Source of the DNA: Streptomyces sp. NRRL S-244
Lineage (GTDB): Bacteria > Actinomycetota > Actinomycetes > Streptomycetales > Streptomycetaceae
NCBI RefSeq assembly: GCF_000717915.1
Contig: NZ_JOCX01000016.1
Coordinates: 85,221-149,220, forward strand
Length of the DNA: 64,000 nt
Reading direction: 5' to 3'
Of this stretch, positions 16,754-25,182 are shown in pieces. The first letter of the stretch is position 1. Each line of letters begins with the position of its first letter. The notes below the pieces were generated by a model that ran no database searches, had not been told where the DNA came from, and was given only the letters and a program-made list of their open reading frames with translations. The translations under genes were made by a program, and so were the position numbers.

Positions 16754-18615
16754 ACGGGCCTCCTCGGGCCCTTGCCCCCGTCGTCCTTGCCCTTGCCCTT
16801 GCCGTGGTCGTCGCGCCGGTTGTCCACCGTCACCACCAGCGTGTGGCCGGGGGTCTGCTCGTCGAGGCGCAGCGGCCCGGTCACCCCGTCGTCCGGCAGC
16901 ACGTAGCCCTCGGGTACGTCCGTCTCCCGCAGGTAGTACGCGCCCGACTCCAGGTACTCGAAGGTGCAGACGCCCCCGCCGTCGGTCGCGCAGCCCGCCT
17001 TGACCAGGACGTCGGCGTTGATGCCCGCGGCCTGCAGGCCCTCGGTCCCGTTGCTCTCCTTCCAGACCTCGAACACCGCGCCGCGCAGCGGCCGCTTGGT
17101 CTTGGCGTCCTTCTTCAGGACCTCCAGCACCCCGCGGTACTCCTTGCCGTTGACGACGGTGGCCGTGATACCGGTGGTGACGTCCGCCCCGGTGAGGACC
17201 ACCGTGGTCACCGGCTGCGCGGGCAGTTCGTAGCCCGCGGGGGCGACGGTCTCGCGCCAGTGGTAGGTACCGGGCTCCACCAACCGCCCGCACCGGCCGT
17301 CGGCTCCGGTGACGCACGTGTTCTCGACGAGCGTGTCCGGGGAGCCTCCTGCGCCGTCCGTCTGGAGGCCGGTCTGTCCGTTGGTCTCGCGCCACAGCTC
17401 GAAGTGCGCCTCGGCCAGCGGATTGCCGCTCTCGTCCCGCTTGAGGACGGAGACCGATCCGGTGACGGGTACGGGCGGGGTCACGGCGCAGTCGGGCAGA
17501 TCGCCGTTGAAGGGGTACGCGTGGAGCTCCTGGCCGCCGCCGAGGCCGTGGACGCTGGTGTGGGTGAGCGTGCCGGTGGTGAAGAAGCGGCCGTTCATGC
17601 CGGGCAGGGTGACCGTGGTCTGTGAGGCCTGCTCGCCGATGAGCACGGCGCCCTGGAACTGGCCGCTGCCCTGGAGGTGAACGGTCGTGGCGTCCGGGAA
17701 GTTCCACAGCAGCCGGGTCCGCAGCGCGTTCCAGGGGCTGTGGGTATCGCTGATGGTGCCGCTGTAGGTGCTGATGGTGCGGCTGGTGCCGAGGACGTTG
17801 ACGAGGACGGTGGCGTCCGCCGGGATCCGGTCGAAGCGGACGCCGATCGCGCCGCCCGCGCCGCCGCCTCTTCCCCCGGACACCAGGTTGAAGTCGACGT
17901 TGAAGACCTGGAGTTTCGAGACGCCGTCCCCGGTGAAGACCGTGGTCCCGGAGGCGTTGACGGCCGTGCCGGTGGCCGTACGGGGCTGCCCGTCGACCCG
18001 CGCGTAGCACTTGCTGGCGGCGGTGAGCCGGTCGCGCAGGCCGGCGTACTTGGTCACGGCGACCGTGTCGTTGACCAGCGTGCCGGTGACCCGGCCGGGG
18101 CCGGGTGCGGTGCCGGCGTACCGGACCACGCCGCCGTCGGAGATCAGCCGCTCACCGGTGGCGATGTGGACGTCCTGGCCGGCGGCGAGGAAGTCGGAGC
18201 CGGGCGGGGGCTGCACCAGGGAGCCGGCGCCGACGATGCCGATGTTGTAGGCCTGGCCGGCCTGCGGGTCCTTGTCCTGGTCGAAGCTGCCGAGGACGAC
18301 GACCTTGCCCTCGGCCTCGGCCGCGCGTTCGCGGACCCGGAAGTCCCCGCCGACGAAGACGTTGACGGCGTCGTCGTAGCCCCTGGCCACGGTGCCGACG
18401 TCGACCGGCGGGAACGGATCGGGGCACCGGCCCGGGACGCAGGGGCCGAGGCCGTCCGGCAGCGGGGCGCGCAGGGCGGCCCGCGCCGGTGCCCGTCCCT
18501 GCGCAGACCGGTCCGCACCGGGACCCGCGCCGGGACCCGCCGCGAGGGCCGTGGAGGCACCGACGGCCAGAACGGCTCCGACCGCGAGCCCGAGGGTCCA
18601 GTTCCTTGCTGACAT
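16750..18615 (-). CDS. Choice-of-anchor A / SpaA-repeat surface protein with Lys-rich tail
   Basis: A 621-residue exported protein. Signal peptide to about residue 26 (GASTALAAG). Residues about 70-360 form a choice-of-anchor A (collagen-binding-like) domain: YDDAVNVFVGGDFRV, VVVLGSFDQDKD and WNFPDATTVHLQGSGQFQGAVLIGEQA (strands shown in part). Two SpaA/CnaB-type repeats follow, about 385-485 and 490-598, each with the Lys (VLKRD, VLKKD), Glu (WRETVAP, LRETDVP) and Asn (VVNGK, VDNRR) needed for an internal isopeptide bond. The tail (about 598-621) is rich in Lys, Gly and Asp. There is no LPXTG/LAXTG motif and no C-terminal membrane helix, so a sortase is unlikely to anchor it. The coupled downstream L,D-transpeptidase offers an alternative route (inference). 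ATG at 18615 has GGAG 8 bases upstream. Confidence 0.88.
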   Translation of the reverse strand: MSARNWTLGLAVGAVLAVGASTALAAGPGAGPGADRSAQGRAPARAALRAPLPDGLGPCVPGRCPDPFPPVDVGTVARGYDDAVNVFVGGDFRVRERAAEAEGKVVVLGSFDQDKDPQAGQAYNIGIVGAGSLVQPPPGSDFLAAGQDVHIATGERLISDGGVVRYAGTAPGPGRVTGTLVNDTVAVTKYAGLRDRLTAASKCYARVDGQPRTATGTAVNASGTTVFTGDGVSKLQVFNVDFNLVSGGRGGGAGGAIGVRFDRIPADATVLVNVLGTSRTISTYSGTISDTHSPWNALRTRLLWNFPDATTVHLQGSGQFQGAVLIGEQASQTTVTLPGMNGRFFTTGTLTHTSVHGLGGGQELHAYPFNGDLPDCAVTPPVPVTGSVSVLKRDESGNPLAEAHFELWRETNGQTGLQTDGAGGSPDTLVENTCVTGADGRCGRLVEPGTYHWRETVAPAGYELPAQPVTTVVLTGADVTTGITATVVNGKEYRGVLEVLKKDAKTKRPLRGAVFEVWKESNGTEGLQAAGINADVLVKAGCATDGGGVCTFEYLESGAYYLRETDVPEGYVLPDDGVTGPLRLDEQTPGHTLVVTVDNRRDDHGKGKGKDDGGKGPRRPV

Positions 18616-18635
18616 GGCGCTCCGTCCGTCTCCTG

Positions 18636-18659
18636 GCGCTGCTGCGCTGCTGCGCTGCG
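18636..18659. repeat. 8-bp tandem repeat in the SpaA-protein leader
   Basis: Three consecutive copies of GCGCTGCT (the third ending in G) lie 21-44 bases upstream of the start codon at 18615, in the 5' leader or promoter. They could fold against the following GGCGCC. Copy-number change would alter leader length. Confidence 0.55.
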
Positions 18660-18772
18660 GCGCCGCTCGGCTGGAGCAAGCTGAGCGCAGGACCAGGCGT
18701 GTCGGACGCAGGACACACTCGGACTACGGCATTCCGGTATGACGATCACTCGACTGGTGCGTCCGGCGGACG

Positions 18773-20002
18773 TCAGGTGATGGCGGAGCCCGCGACCCAG
18801 TCCGCCCAGGACATGTTCCATCCGCCCAGCCCGTTGTTCGGGGCGACCGTCTTGTCCTGGGAGTTCACGACCTCCACCACGTCCCCGACCAGGGTCCGGT
18901 CGAAGAACCAGCCGGCCGGGGTGTCCGAACCGCCGCCCTTGTCGTCACGCAGCCCCACGCAGCCGTGGCTGGTGTTGGTGGAGCCGAAGGTGTCGGGGCT
19001 GGCCCAGTAGTTCCCGTGCAGGAAGGTCCCGGAGGTGGTGAGCCGCATGGCGTGCGGGACGTCGGGGATGTCGTACTCGCCGCCGAACCCGACGGTCTGG
19101 CCGTTCATCCGGGTCACGTCGAACATCTCCAGCACCACCATCTTGCCGTTGTAGGTGGTGTTCTTGGGCGCTCCGGCGCTGATCGGGAGGGTCTGGACCA
19201 GCTTCCCCTCGCGTCGGACCTCCATCGTGTGCGCCTCCGCGTCCACGAGGGAGATCTGGGAGCGGCCGACCGTGAAGGTGACGGACTTGTCCTGGATGCC
19301 GTACGAGCCGGGCGCGCCCTGCACGTCCCGCAGGTTCATGGTGATGGTGACCTCGGTGCCGGGCTTCCAGTACTGCCTGGGCCGGAAGTCGAGGCGCTCC
19401 TTGCCGAACCAGTGGCCGACGACCTGCACCGGGGGCTTGGAGGTGATGGTGATGGCCCGCTCGACGTCGGCGCGGTTCGCGATCGACCGGTTGAAGTTGA
19501 AGGAGACGATCATGCCGGTGCCGACGGTGGAGCGGTTCTCGGGCTTGAAGTAGCCGATGAACCGCTCCTCGGGGACGTAGGTGGTGAAGGTGGTGTGCCG
19601 GGCCTGGCGGCGGTTGTGGCCGTCGAGGGCGACCGCGTCCACCGTGTACTTGGCGGCGAGCGCGAGCCGGCCGCCCTCGGTGTCGGGGCTCCAGCTGAGG
19701 CCGTCGGGGGCGATGGAGCCGGGCACGCGCTCCTCCTGGGCGTCCTCGACCTTGGTCACCACGACCCGTTCGAGGCGGCCCTCGGGCACTCTGACGGTCA
19801 GCGGGCCCTCGGCCGGGACCCCCTTGGCGTTGTCCTCGGGGGTGATCCGGATGGCCTCGTCGGGCGACCGGGGCTTGCCGGGAAGCTGGATCTCGACGGG
19901 GGAACCGCCGCTCGCGGTGCATCCGGCCAGGCCGCCCAGCAGGCCCGCCCATGCCGCCACGGCGGCCAAGCCCGCCCCTGCCCGCCTCGTCAGAAGTGTC
20001 AC
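18773..20002 (-). CDS. L,D-transpeptidase lipoprotein (Ig-like domains + YkuD), copy 3
   Basis: A 409-residue lipoprotein paralogous to the gene at 14665-15894. GTG at 20002 is preferred: GGAGGG lies just upstream and the product begins with a good lipoprotein signal (VTLLTRRAG, hydrophobic core, lipobox LAGC). Ig-like domains occupy about 45-250. The YkuD domain carries LHGNYWAS and SHGCVGL with Cys about 348, and the C-terminus contains GWNMSWADW as in copy 1. It would catalyse 3-3 peptidoglycan crosslinking outside the membrane. It is the first of four same-strand envelope genes and diverges from glgX. Confidence 0.95.
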   Translation of the reverse strand: MTLLTRRAGAGLAAVAAWAGLLGGLAGCTASGGSPVEIQLPGKPRSPDEAIRITPEDNAKGVPAEGPLTVRVPEGRLERVVVTKVEDAQEERVPGSIAPDGLSWSPDTEGGRLALAAKYTVDAVALDGHNRRQARHTTFTTYVPEERFIGYFKPENRSTVGTGMIVSFNFNRSIANRADVERAITITSKPPVQVVGHWFGKERLDFRPRQYWKPGTEVTITMNLRDVQGAPGSYGIQDKSVTFTVGRSQISLVDAEAHTMEVRREGKLVQTLPISAGAPKNTTYNGKMVVLEMFDVTRMNGQTVGFGGEYDIPDVPHAMRLTTSGTFLHGNYWASPDTFGSTNTSHGCVGLRDDKGGGSDTPAGWFFDRTLVGDVVEVVNSQDKTVAPNNGLGGWNMSWADWVAGSAIT

Positions 20003-20172
20003 GATCCCTCCAACGACCGGGCCCTCCGGGGGAAACGTGAGCGCGGGCCACGTTCCGGGCAGATCTCTCCGGGCAGAACAGTGGGAAGGACCAGACGGGG
20101 GCGGGCCCTGGCAGGGACGCCGGGGTCGCACTGCCTTCCCCCGCCGGTACCCAGGAGCCGTGGAGGCGGGCA

Positions 20173-22479
20173 GTGTCGAGCGCAGCCGAGCAAGAGGCGG
20201 TGGATACCGCCGCCATGGAGTCAGTGACCTCAGTGACCTCAGTGGAGTCGCCCGCCCCGCATGTCAACGGTCAGCGGAGCGGGCCGCTGGTACAGGGTCG
20301 CGAGTCGGCCTTACGGGCCGTCGCGCGCTCGGGGCCCCCGGTGTGGCCGGGGTCCTCGCACCCGCTGGGGGCGCGGTTCCGTACCGGCCCGGACGGGACG
20401 GCGGGCACCAACTTCGCGCTGTGGGCGCAGGGCGCGGAGGCGGTGGAGGTGTGCCTCTTCGATGCGGAGGGCGCCGAGACCCGGTGTGCGCTGACCGAGC
20501 TGACGCACGAGATCTGGCACGGCTTCCTGCCCGGGGTGCGCCCCGGGCAGCGGTACGGGTTCCGGGTGCACGGCCGCTGGGACCCCTGGACGGGGGCCCG
20601 GTTCAATCCGGCCAAGCTGCTGCTGGACCCGTACGCCCGGGCCGTCGACGGGGACTTCGCGCTGCCGCCGGAGGTGTACGGGCACGTCCGCGACTGGCCG
20701 CAGCAGTACATCGCGGACACCGTGCGCGACGACCGCGACTCGGCGCCGTACGTGCCCAAGGGGGTCGTCGTCCACGATGACGACGACTGGGCGGACGACG
20801 TCCGGCCGAAGACCCCGTGGGCCGATTCGGTGATCTACGAGCTGCACGTGCGCGGGTTCACGATGCGCCATCCGGGTGTTCCCGAGGAGCTGCGCGGCAC
20901 GTACGCGGGCCTGGCCCATCCCGCGGCGGTGGAGCACCTGGTGAAGCTGGGCGTGACGGCGGTCGAACTGCTGCCGGTGCACCAGTTCGCGCACGAGGAC
21001 CACCTGCTGCGCCGGGGCCTGCGCAACCACTGGGGCTACAACTCGATCGGCTACTTCGCCCCGCACGCCGGCTACTCCTCGTCCGGTACGGCCGGCCAGC
21101 AGGTCGGCGAGTTCAAGCGGATGGTGCGGGCCCTGCACGCGGCCGGGATCGAGGTCATCCTCGACGTGGTCTACAACCACACGGCGGAGGCGGGCGAGCT
21201 CGGCCCGACGCTGTCGCTGCGCGGGATCGACAACCGGGGCTACTACCGGCTCCAGTCCGACCAGCGCCGGTACGCCGACTACACGGGCTGCGGAAACACC
21301 CTGCACGCGGGGCGCCCGCACGTGCTGCGACTCATCACGGATTCGCTGCGCTACTGGGTGACGGAGATGGGGGTGGACGGGTTCCGCTTCGACCTGGCGG
21401 CGGCACTGGCCCGCTCGATGCACGACGTGGACATGCTGTCGCCGTTCCTCGCGGTGATCGCCCAGGACCCGGTGCTGCGGCGGGTCAAGCTGATCGCCGA
21501 GCCCTGGGACGTGGGCTCGGGCGGCTACCAGGTGGGGGCGTTCCCGCCGCTGTGGACGGAGTGGAACGACCGGTACCGCGATGCCGTACGGGACTTCTGG
21601 CGGGGCGCGCTGCCCGACGTACGGGACCTCGGGTACCGATTGTCGGGCTCCAGCGACCTGTACGCGTGGGGCGGGCGGCGACCGTACGCCTCGGTGAACT
21701 TCGTGACGGCGCACGACGGCTTCACCCTGCGCGACCTGGTGTCGTACGAGCGCAAGCACAACGAGGCCAACGGGGAGGCGGGCCGCGACGGGACCAACGA
21801 CAACCGCTCGTGGAACTGCGGGGTGGAGGGTGAGACGGACGATGCCCGGATCGGGGTGCTGCGGCGGCGGCAGCTGCGCAATCTGCTGACCACGCTGCTG
21901 CTGTCGACCGGGGTGCCGATGCTGGTGGCCGGGGACGAGTTCGGGCGGACGCAGGGCGGCAACAACAACGCGTACTGCCAGGACAACGAGACGGGCTGGG
22001 TGGACTGGTCGCTGCTGGAGGATCCGGCCTGGCGGGAGCTGTTCGCGCTGGCCGCGCGGCTGGTGGCGCTGCGCCAGGAGCATCCGGTGCTGCGCCGGCG
22101 GGCCTTCTTCTCGGGGCGGCCGCAGGGCGCGGACGGGCTGCGGGACCTGGCCTGGTTCACCCCGGCGGGCACGGAGATGACCGAGCGGGACTGGTACGCC
22201 CCGGCCGCCGCGCTCGGCATGTACCTGTCGGGGCGGGACATTCCGGGCCGCGACGAGCGGGGGCGGCAGGTCGCCGACGACAGCTTCCTGGCCCTGCTGC
22301 ACGCCGGGGACCGGCCGGTGGCGTGGGTGCTGCCGGGCGCTCCGTGGGCGGCGGTCTACGAGCTGGTGCTGGACACCGCGCGGGAGGACCAGGCCGCGCC
22401 GCCCGGCACCCGGCACCGGGGCGGGGAGACGCTGACGGTGCCGGCCCGGTCGGTGCTGCTGCTGCGGGTGGTCGGCTGA
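20173..22479 (+). CDS. glgX: Glycogen debranching enzyme GlgX (isoamylase type), TTA-containing
   Basis: A 768-residue cytosolic GH13 enzyme hydrolysing alpha-1,6 branches of glycogen. After a variable N-terminus come a CBM48 domain (about 60-170, GTNFALWAQGAEAVEVCLFD), then the catalytic barrel with DVVYNHTAE, VDGFRFDLAAAL (nucleophile Asp), LIAEPWDVG (acid Glu) and NFVTAHDGFTL. GTG at 20173 with GGAGG upstream is used. Leu47 is encoded by TTA (20311-20313) in frame with this start, so full-length translation should depend on bldA. A start inside the gene at GTG for Val57 would avoid it but has no clear Shine-Dalgarno. A near-repeat TSVTSV occurs in the N-terminus. It lies apart from the other glg genes. 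Confidence 0.93.
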   Translation: MSSAAEQEAVDTAAMESVTSVTSVESPAPHVNGQRSGPLVQGRESALRAVARSGPPVWPGSSHPLGARFRTGPDGTAGTNFALWAQGAEAVEVCLFDAEGAETRCALTELTHEIWHGFLPGVRPGQRYGFRVHGRWDPWTGARFNPAKLLLDPYARAVDGDFALPPEVYGHVRDWPQQYIADTVRDDRDSAPYVPKGVVVHDDDDWADDVRPKTPWADSVIYELHVRGFTMRHPGVPEELRGTYAGLAHPAAVEHLVKLGVTAVELLPVHQFAHEDHLLRRGLRNHWGYNSIGYFAPHAGYSSSGTAGQQVGEFKRMVRALHAAGIEVILDVVYNHTAEAGELGPTLSLRGIDNRGYYRLQSDQRRYADYTGCGNTLHAGRPHVLRLITDSLRYWVTEMGVDGFRFDLAAALARSMHDVDMLSPFLAVIAQDPVLRRVKLIAEPWDVGSGGYQVGAFPPLWTEWNDRYRDAVRDFWRGALPDVRDLGYRLSGSSDLYAWGGRRPYASVNFVTAHDGFTLRDLVSYERKHNEANGEAGRDGTNDNRSWNCGVEGETDDARIGVLRRRQLRNLLTTLLLSTGVPMLVAGDEFGRTQGGNNNAYCQDNETGWVDWSLLEDPAWRELFALAARLVALRQEHPVLRRRAFFSGRPQGADGLRDLAWFTPAGTEMTERDWYAPAAALGMYLSGRDIPGRDERGRQVADDSFLALLHAGDRPVAWVLPGAPWAAVYELVLDTAREDQAAPPGTRHRGGETLTVPARSVLLLRVVG

Positions 22480-22570
22480 GGCGGGTGGCGCACCGGTGGC
22501 CGGCTGGGGCGGGTGGTCGGCCGAACCGGAGCGGGAGAGCTCACTCGTCCTGCGATGATGTGGCCTCGTA

Positions 22571-22594
22571 CACACGTGCACCCGTACACGTGTG
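22571..22594. promoter_or_regulatory. Inverted repeat before the exopolysaccharide locus
   Basis: CACACGTG (22571-22578) and CACGTGTG (22587-22594) are perfectly complementary, 8-base spacer, ending 27 bases before the ATG at 22622. Suits an operator or a leader hairpin; the E-box-like CACGTG cores are each half of the arms. Confidence 0.55.
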
Positions 22595-22621
22595 CCACAC
22601 CGGCAGGGATCAGGGGTACGC

Positions 22622-23353
22622 ATGGCGAGAGTGGGGACCGCGCTGCGGGAGCTGCGCGGGGCGCAGAAGTCGGCGAAGGGGGTGTCGCTCTATTCGCGGT
22701 TCGTCAACCGGCCCGCGGGGCGGTATCTGGCCGCCGTGTCGTATGCGCTCGGGCTGACCCCGAACCAGGTGACGCTGGTCAGCGCCGCCTTCAGCTTCGC
22801 CGCCGTGGCCGCCGTGGCGCTCGCCGCGCCCTCGTGGGGGCTGGGCGTCGCCGTGTGGGCCGCGCTCGCCGTCGGCTTCGCCTTCGACTCGGCCGACGGG
22901 CAGCTGGCCCGGCTGCGCGGGGGCGGCAGCGCTGCGGGCGAGTGGCTGGACCACGTCGTGGACTGCGCCAAGCTGACCGCCCTGCACAGCTGCGTGCTGA
23001 TCGCGTTCTACCGCTTCCCCGAGGCGTACGGGACGGGCGGGCCGGGCGGGGACGGCTGGCTGCTGGTGCCGCTGGGCTTCCAGTTCGCCTCGGTCGTCAC
23101 CTTCTTCGGCGGGCTGCTGACCGAGAAGCTCAAGCCGAAGCCGGCGCCGGGGAGCCCCGCCGCCGCGCCCTCGACCGTGCGTGCGGTGGCGCTGCTGCCG
23201 GTGGACTACGGCGTGTTCTGCCTGGTGTTCCTCGTGCTCGGGGGCGGAGGGCTGTTCCGCTGGGCGTACGCGGGGCTCGGCGCGGTCGCCGTGCTGTTCC
23301 TGGCGGCGTTCCTCGCGAAGTGGTTCCGGGAGCTCAGCGCCGTTCCGCGCTGA
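22622..23353 (+). CDS. CDP-alcohol phosphatidyltransferase family membrane enzyme
   Basis: A 243-residue membrane protein that would transfer a phospho-alcohol group from a CDP-activated donor. The catalytic signature DG(x2)AR(x8)G(x3)D(x3)D is complete: FDSADGQLARLRGGGSAAGEWLD continuing to HVVD (about residues 87-113; motif given in two parts). About six hydrophobic helices are present. ATG at 22622 has an AGGGG stretch upstream; a TTG/ATG ten codons earlier is less likely. It converges with, and overlaps by 20 bases, a cytidylyltransferase gene that could supply its CDP-substrate. The donor and acceptor are not determined. It may decorate the neighbouring exopolysaccharide or make an unusual phospholipid. 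Confidence 0.9.
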   Translation: MARVGTALRELRGAQKSAKGVSLYSRFVNRPAGRYLAAVSYALGLTPNQVTLVSAAFSFAAVAAVALAAPSWGLGVAVWAALAVGFAFDSADGQLARLRGGGSAAGEWLDHVVDCAKLTALHSCVLIAFYRFPEAYGTGGPGGDGWLLVPLGFQFASVVTFFGGLLTEKLKPKPAPGSPAAAPSTVRAVALLPVDYGVFCLVFLVLGGGGLFRWAYAGLGAVAVLFLAAFLAKWFRELSAVPR

Positions 23354-23819
23354 GCGGCTCGGACAGCGCGTCCAGGGCCCGGCGCAGCTGGGTGCTGGAG
23401 GTGTGCACCGTGTAGGGGAAGTAGACGACGTCGACGCCGACGGCGGCGAAGTCCTTCTCCAGCTTGTCGCCCTTGGGAGTGCCCCGCCAGTCGTCGCCCT
23501 TGAAGATCACGTCGAAGCGGACCTGCCTCCAGGTCTCCACCTTGTCCGGGACCGTTTCGACGAACGCCGCGTCCACGTATCGGACGCTACGGACGATTTC
23601 CAGCCGCTCCACGAGCGGGATCATCGGGCGACGCCCCTTGGCCAGTTCCGCCATCTCGTCGGAGACCACCCCGGCGACCAGGTAGTCGCACTGACTCCGG
23701 GCGTGCCGAAGGATATTGAGATGTCCGATATGGAACAGATCGTACGCACCTGGGGCGTACCCCACTCGGTACGGTCTGTGCGCAGGTGCGCCAAGGTCGG
23801 ACATGTCGCGCTCCGTCAT
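23334..23819 (-). CDS. Cytidylyltransferase-like protein (TagD/GCT type)
   Basis: A 161-residue cytosolic nucleotidyltransferase of the HxGH superfamily. Signatures are GYAPGAYDLFHIGHLNILRHA near the N-terminus, FKGDDWRGT in the middle and the C-terminal SSTQLRRAL, matching glycerol-3-phosphate cytidylyltransferase-like enzymes that form CDP-alcohols from CTP. ATG at 23819 follows GGGGGG with 6-base spacing. The 3' end overlaps the convergent CDP-alcohol transferase gene by 20 bases. The pairing suggests that it makes the CDP donor used by that enzyme. The alcohol phosphate could be glycerol, ribitol or another; undetermined. Confidence 0.88.
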   Translation of the reverse strand: MTERDMSDLGAPAHRPYRVGYAPGAYDLFHIGHLNILRHARSQCDYLVAGVVSDEMAELAKGRRPMIPLVERLEIVRSVRYVDAAFVETVPDKVETWRQVRFDVIFKGDDWRGTPKGDKLEKDFAAVGVDVVYFPYTVHTSSTQLRRALDALSEPLSAERR

Positions 23820-23946
23820 GAGTTACCCCCCAGCGACCACACCCCCCGGTGTGGCGGTTCAGCAGACAATAGCGTGCACGTTCCACGCTCTGTCGGTGAA
23901 CGAATAGGGTGACGTGCGCATCATCCTGGGGAGAAGGGGACGTTCA

Positions 23947-25182
23947 GTGTCGAGATCCGGTCACCGGCGCCTACTGCTGGTTTCCACCAACTACGCTCCC
24001 GAGCACGCGGGGATTGGGCCCTACGCCACCCAGATCGCGGAGCACTGGGCGGATCTCGGCCACGACACCCATGTGCTCGCCGGCATGCCGCACTACCCGT
24101 CGTGGTCGTTGGAGCCGGAGTACAAGGGGGCGCTCCGGCGCACGGAACGGCGCGCGGGGGTCACAGTGCACCGGCGCGCGCACACCGTGCCGCCCCGCCA
24201 GACCGCCGTCAAGCGGGCCCTTTTTGAAGGATCGATTCTGCTGCACGGTTCCGTGGCCCCGCCCCGGATGCCGCGGCCGGACGCGGTCATGGCCCAGATG
24301 CCCAGCCTGGCCGGCGGGGTCATCGCGGCCCGGCTCGCCGCCCGCTGGAAGGTCCCGTTCATCCCGGTCGTCCAGGACCTGATGGGCGCGGCCGCCGCGC
24401 AGAGCGGAATCAGCGGCGGCGACAAGGCGGCCGCGGTCGCCGGTCGCGCGGAGGCGTACGCCCTGAAGCGGGCCACCCTGGTCGGCGTCATCCACGAGAC
24501 CTTCGTGGACCGGGTCGTCGGCATGGGCGTGGACCCGGAGAAGATCCGCCTCGTGCCCAACTGGTCCCACGTCCCGCAGCCCACCCGGCCGCGCGGCCAG
24601 ACCCGGCGCCACCTCGGCTGGGCCCCCGGCGAGCCGGTCGTCCTGCACTCCGGGAACATGGGCCTCAAGCAGGGCCTCGAAGTCCTCGTGGGCGCCGCCC
24701 GCCTGGATCCGGGTGTCCGTTTCGTCCTCATGGGCGACGGCAGCCAGCGCTCGGCCCTGGCCGACCTCGCGGCGGACGTGCCGAATCTGGACATCATCCC
24801 CCCTGCCGCCGACGGAGAGTTCCCGGATATCCTCGCGGCGGCGGACGTACTCGCCGTGACGCAGCACGCGGCCGTGCTCGACATGAGCGTGCCGTCCAAA
24901 CTGACCTCCTACTTCCAGGCCGGCCGTCCCGTCATCGCGTCCGTGGCGGCGGAGGGCGGCACGGCCCAGGAAGTGGAACGTTCGGGCGCAGGGGTGCTCG
25001 TACCACCGGAGGACCCCCACGCCCTGCTGAAGGCCGTACGGGCCCTCGCCGAGGACCCCGAGGGCGCGGACGCCCTCGGGGCGGCCGGGCCCCGGCACGT
25101 GGCGGCCCACCTGAGCCGTGACGCGGGCCTGGCCCGCATCGACGCACTGATAGACGAAGCACTTGGGGGTCCGCAGCCGTGA
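23947..25182 (+). CDS. Glycosyltransferase family 4 (WbuB-like)
   Basis: A 411-residue cytosolic GT-B glycosyltransferase probably adding a sugar to the lipid-linked exopolysaccharide unit. GTG at 23947 is chosen for the GGGGAGAAGGGGA stretch about 6-7 bases upstream; an upstream GTG at 23914 has no site. The N-terminal domain has the glycine-rich NYAPEHAGIGPYATQIAEHWADLGH (given as the region 16-40), the C-terminal one VLHSGNMGLKQGLEVLVGAA and the nucleotide-binding S(V)PSKLTSYFQAGRPVIAS region. Its stop overlaps the next start by GTGA, so it begins a three-gene coupled operon with the chain-length protein and flippase. Confidence 0.92.
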   Translation: MSRSGHRRLLLVSTNYAPEHAGIGPYATQIAEHWADLGHDTHVLAGMPHYPSWSLEPEYKGALRRTERRAGVTVHRRAHTVPPRQTAVKRALFEGSILLHGSVAPPRMPRPDAVMAQMPSLAGGVIAARLAARWKVPFIPVVQDLMGAAAAQSGISGGDKAAAVAGRAEAYALKRATLVGVIHETFVDRVVGMGVDPEKIRLVPNWSHVPQPTRPRGQTRRHLGWAPGEPVVLHSGNMGLKQGLEVLVGAARLDPGVRFVLMGDGSQRSALADLAADVPNLDIIPPAADGEFPDILAAADVLAVTQHAAVLDMSVPSKLTSYFQAGRPVIASVAAEGGTAQEVERSGAGVLVPPEDPHALLKAVRALAEDPEGADALGAAGPRHVAAHLSRDAGLARIDALIDEALGGPQP

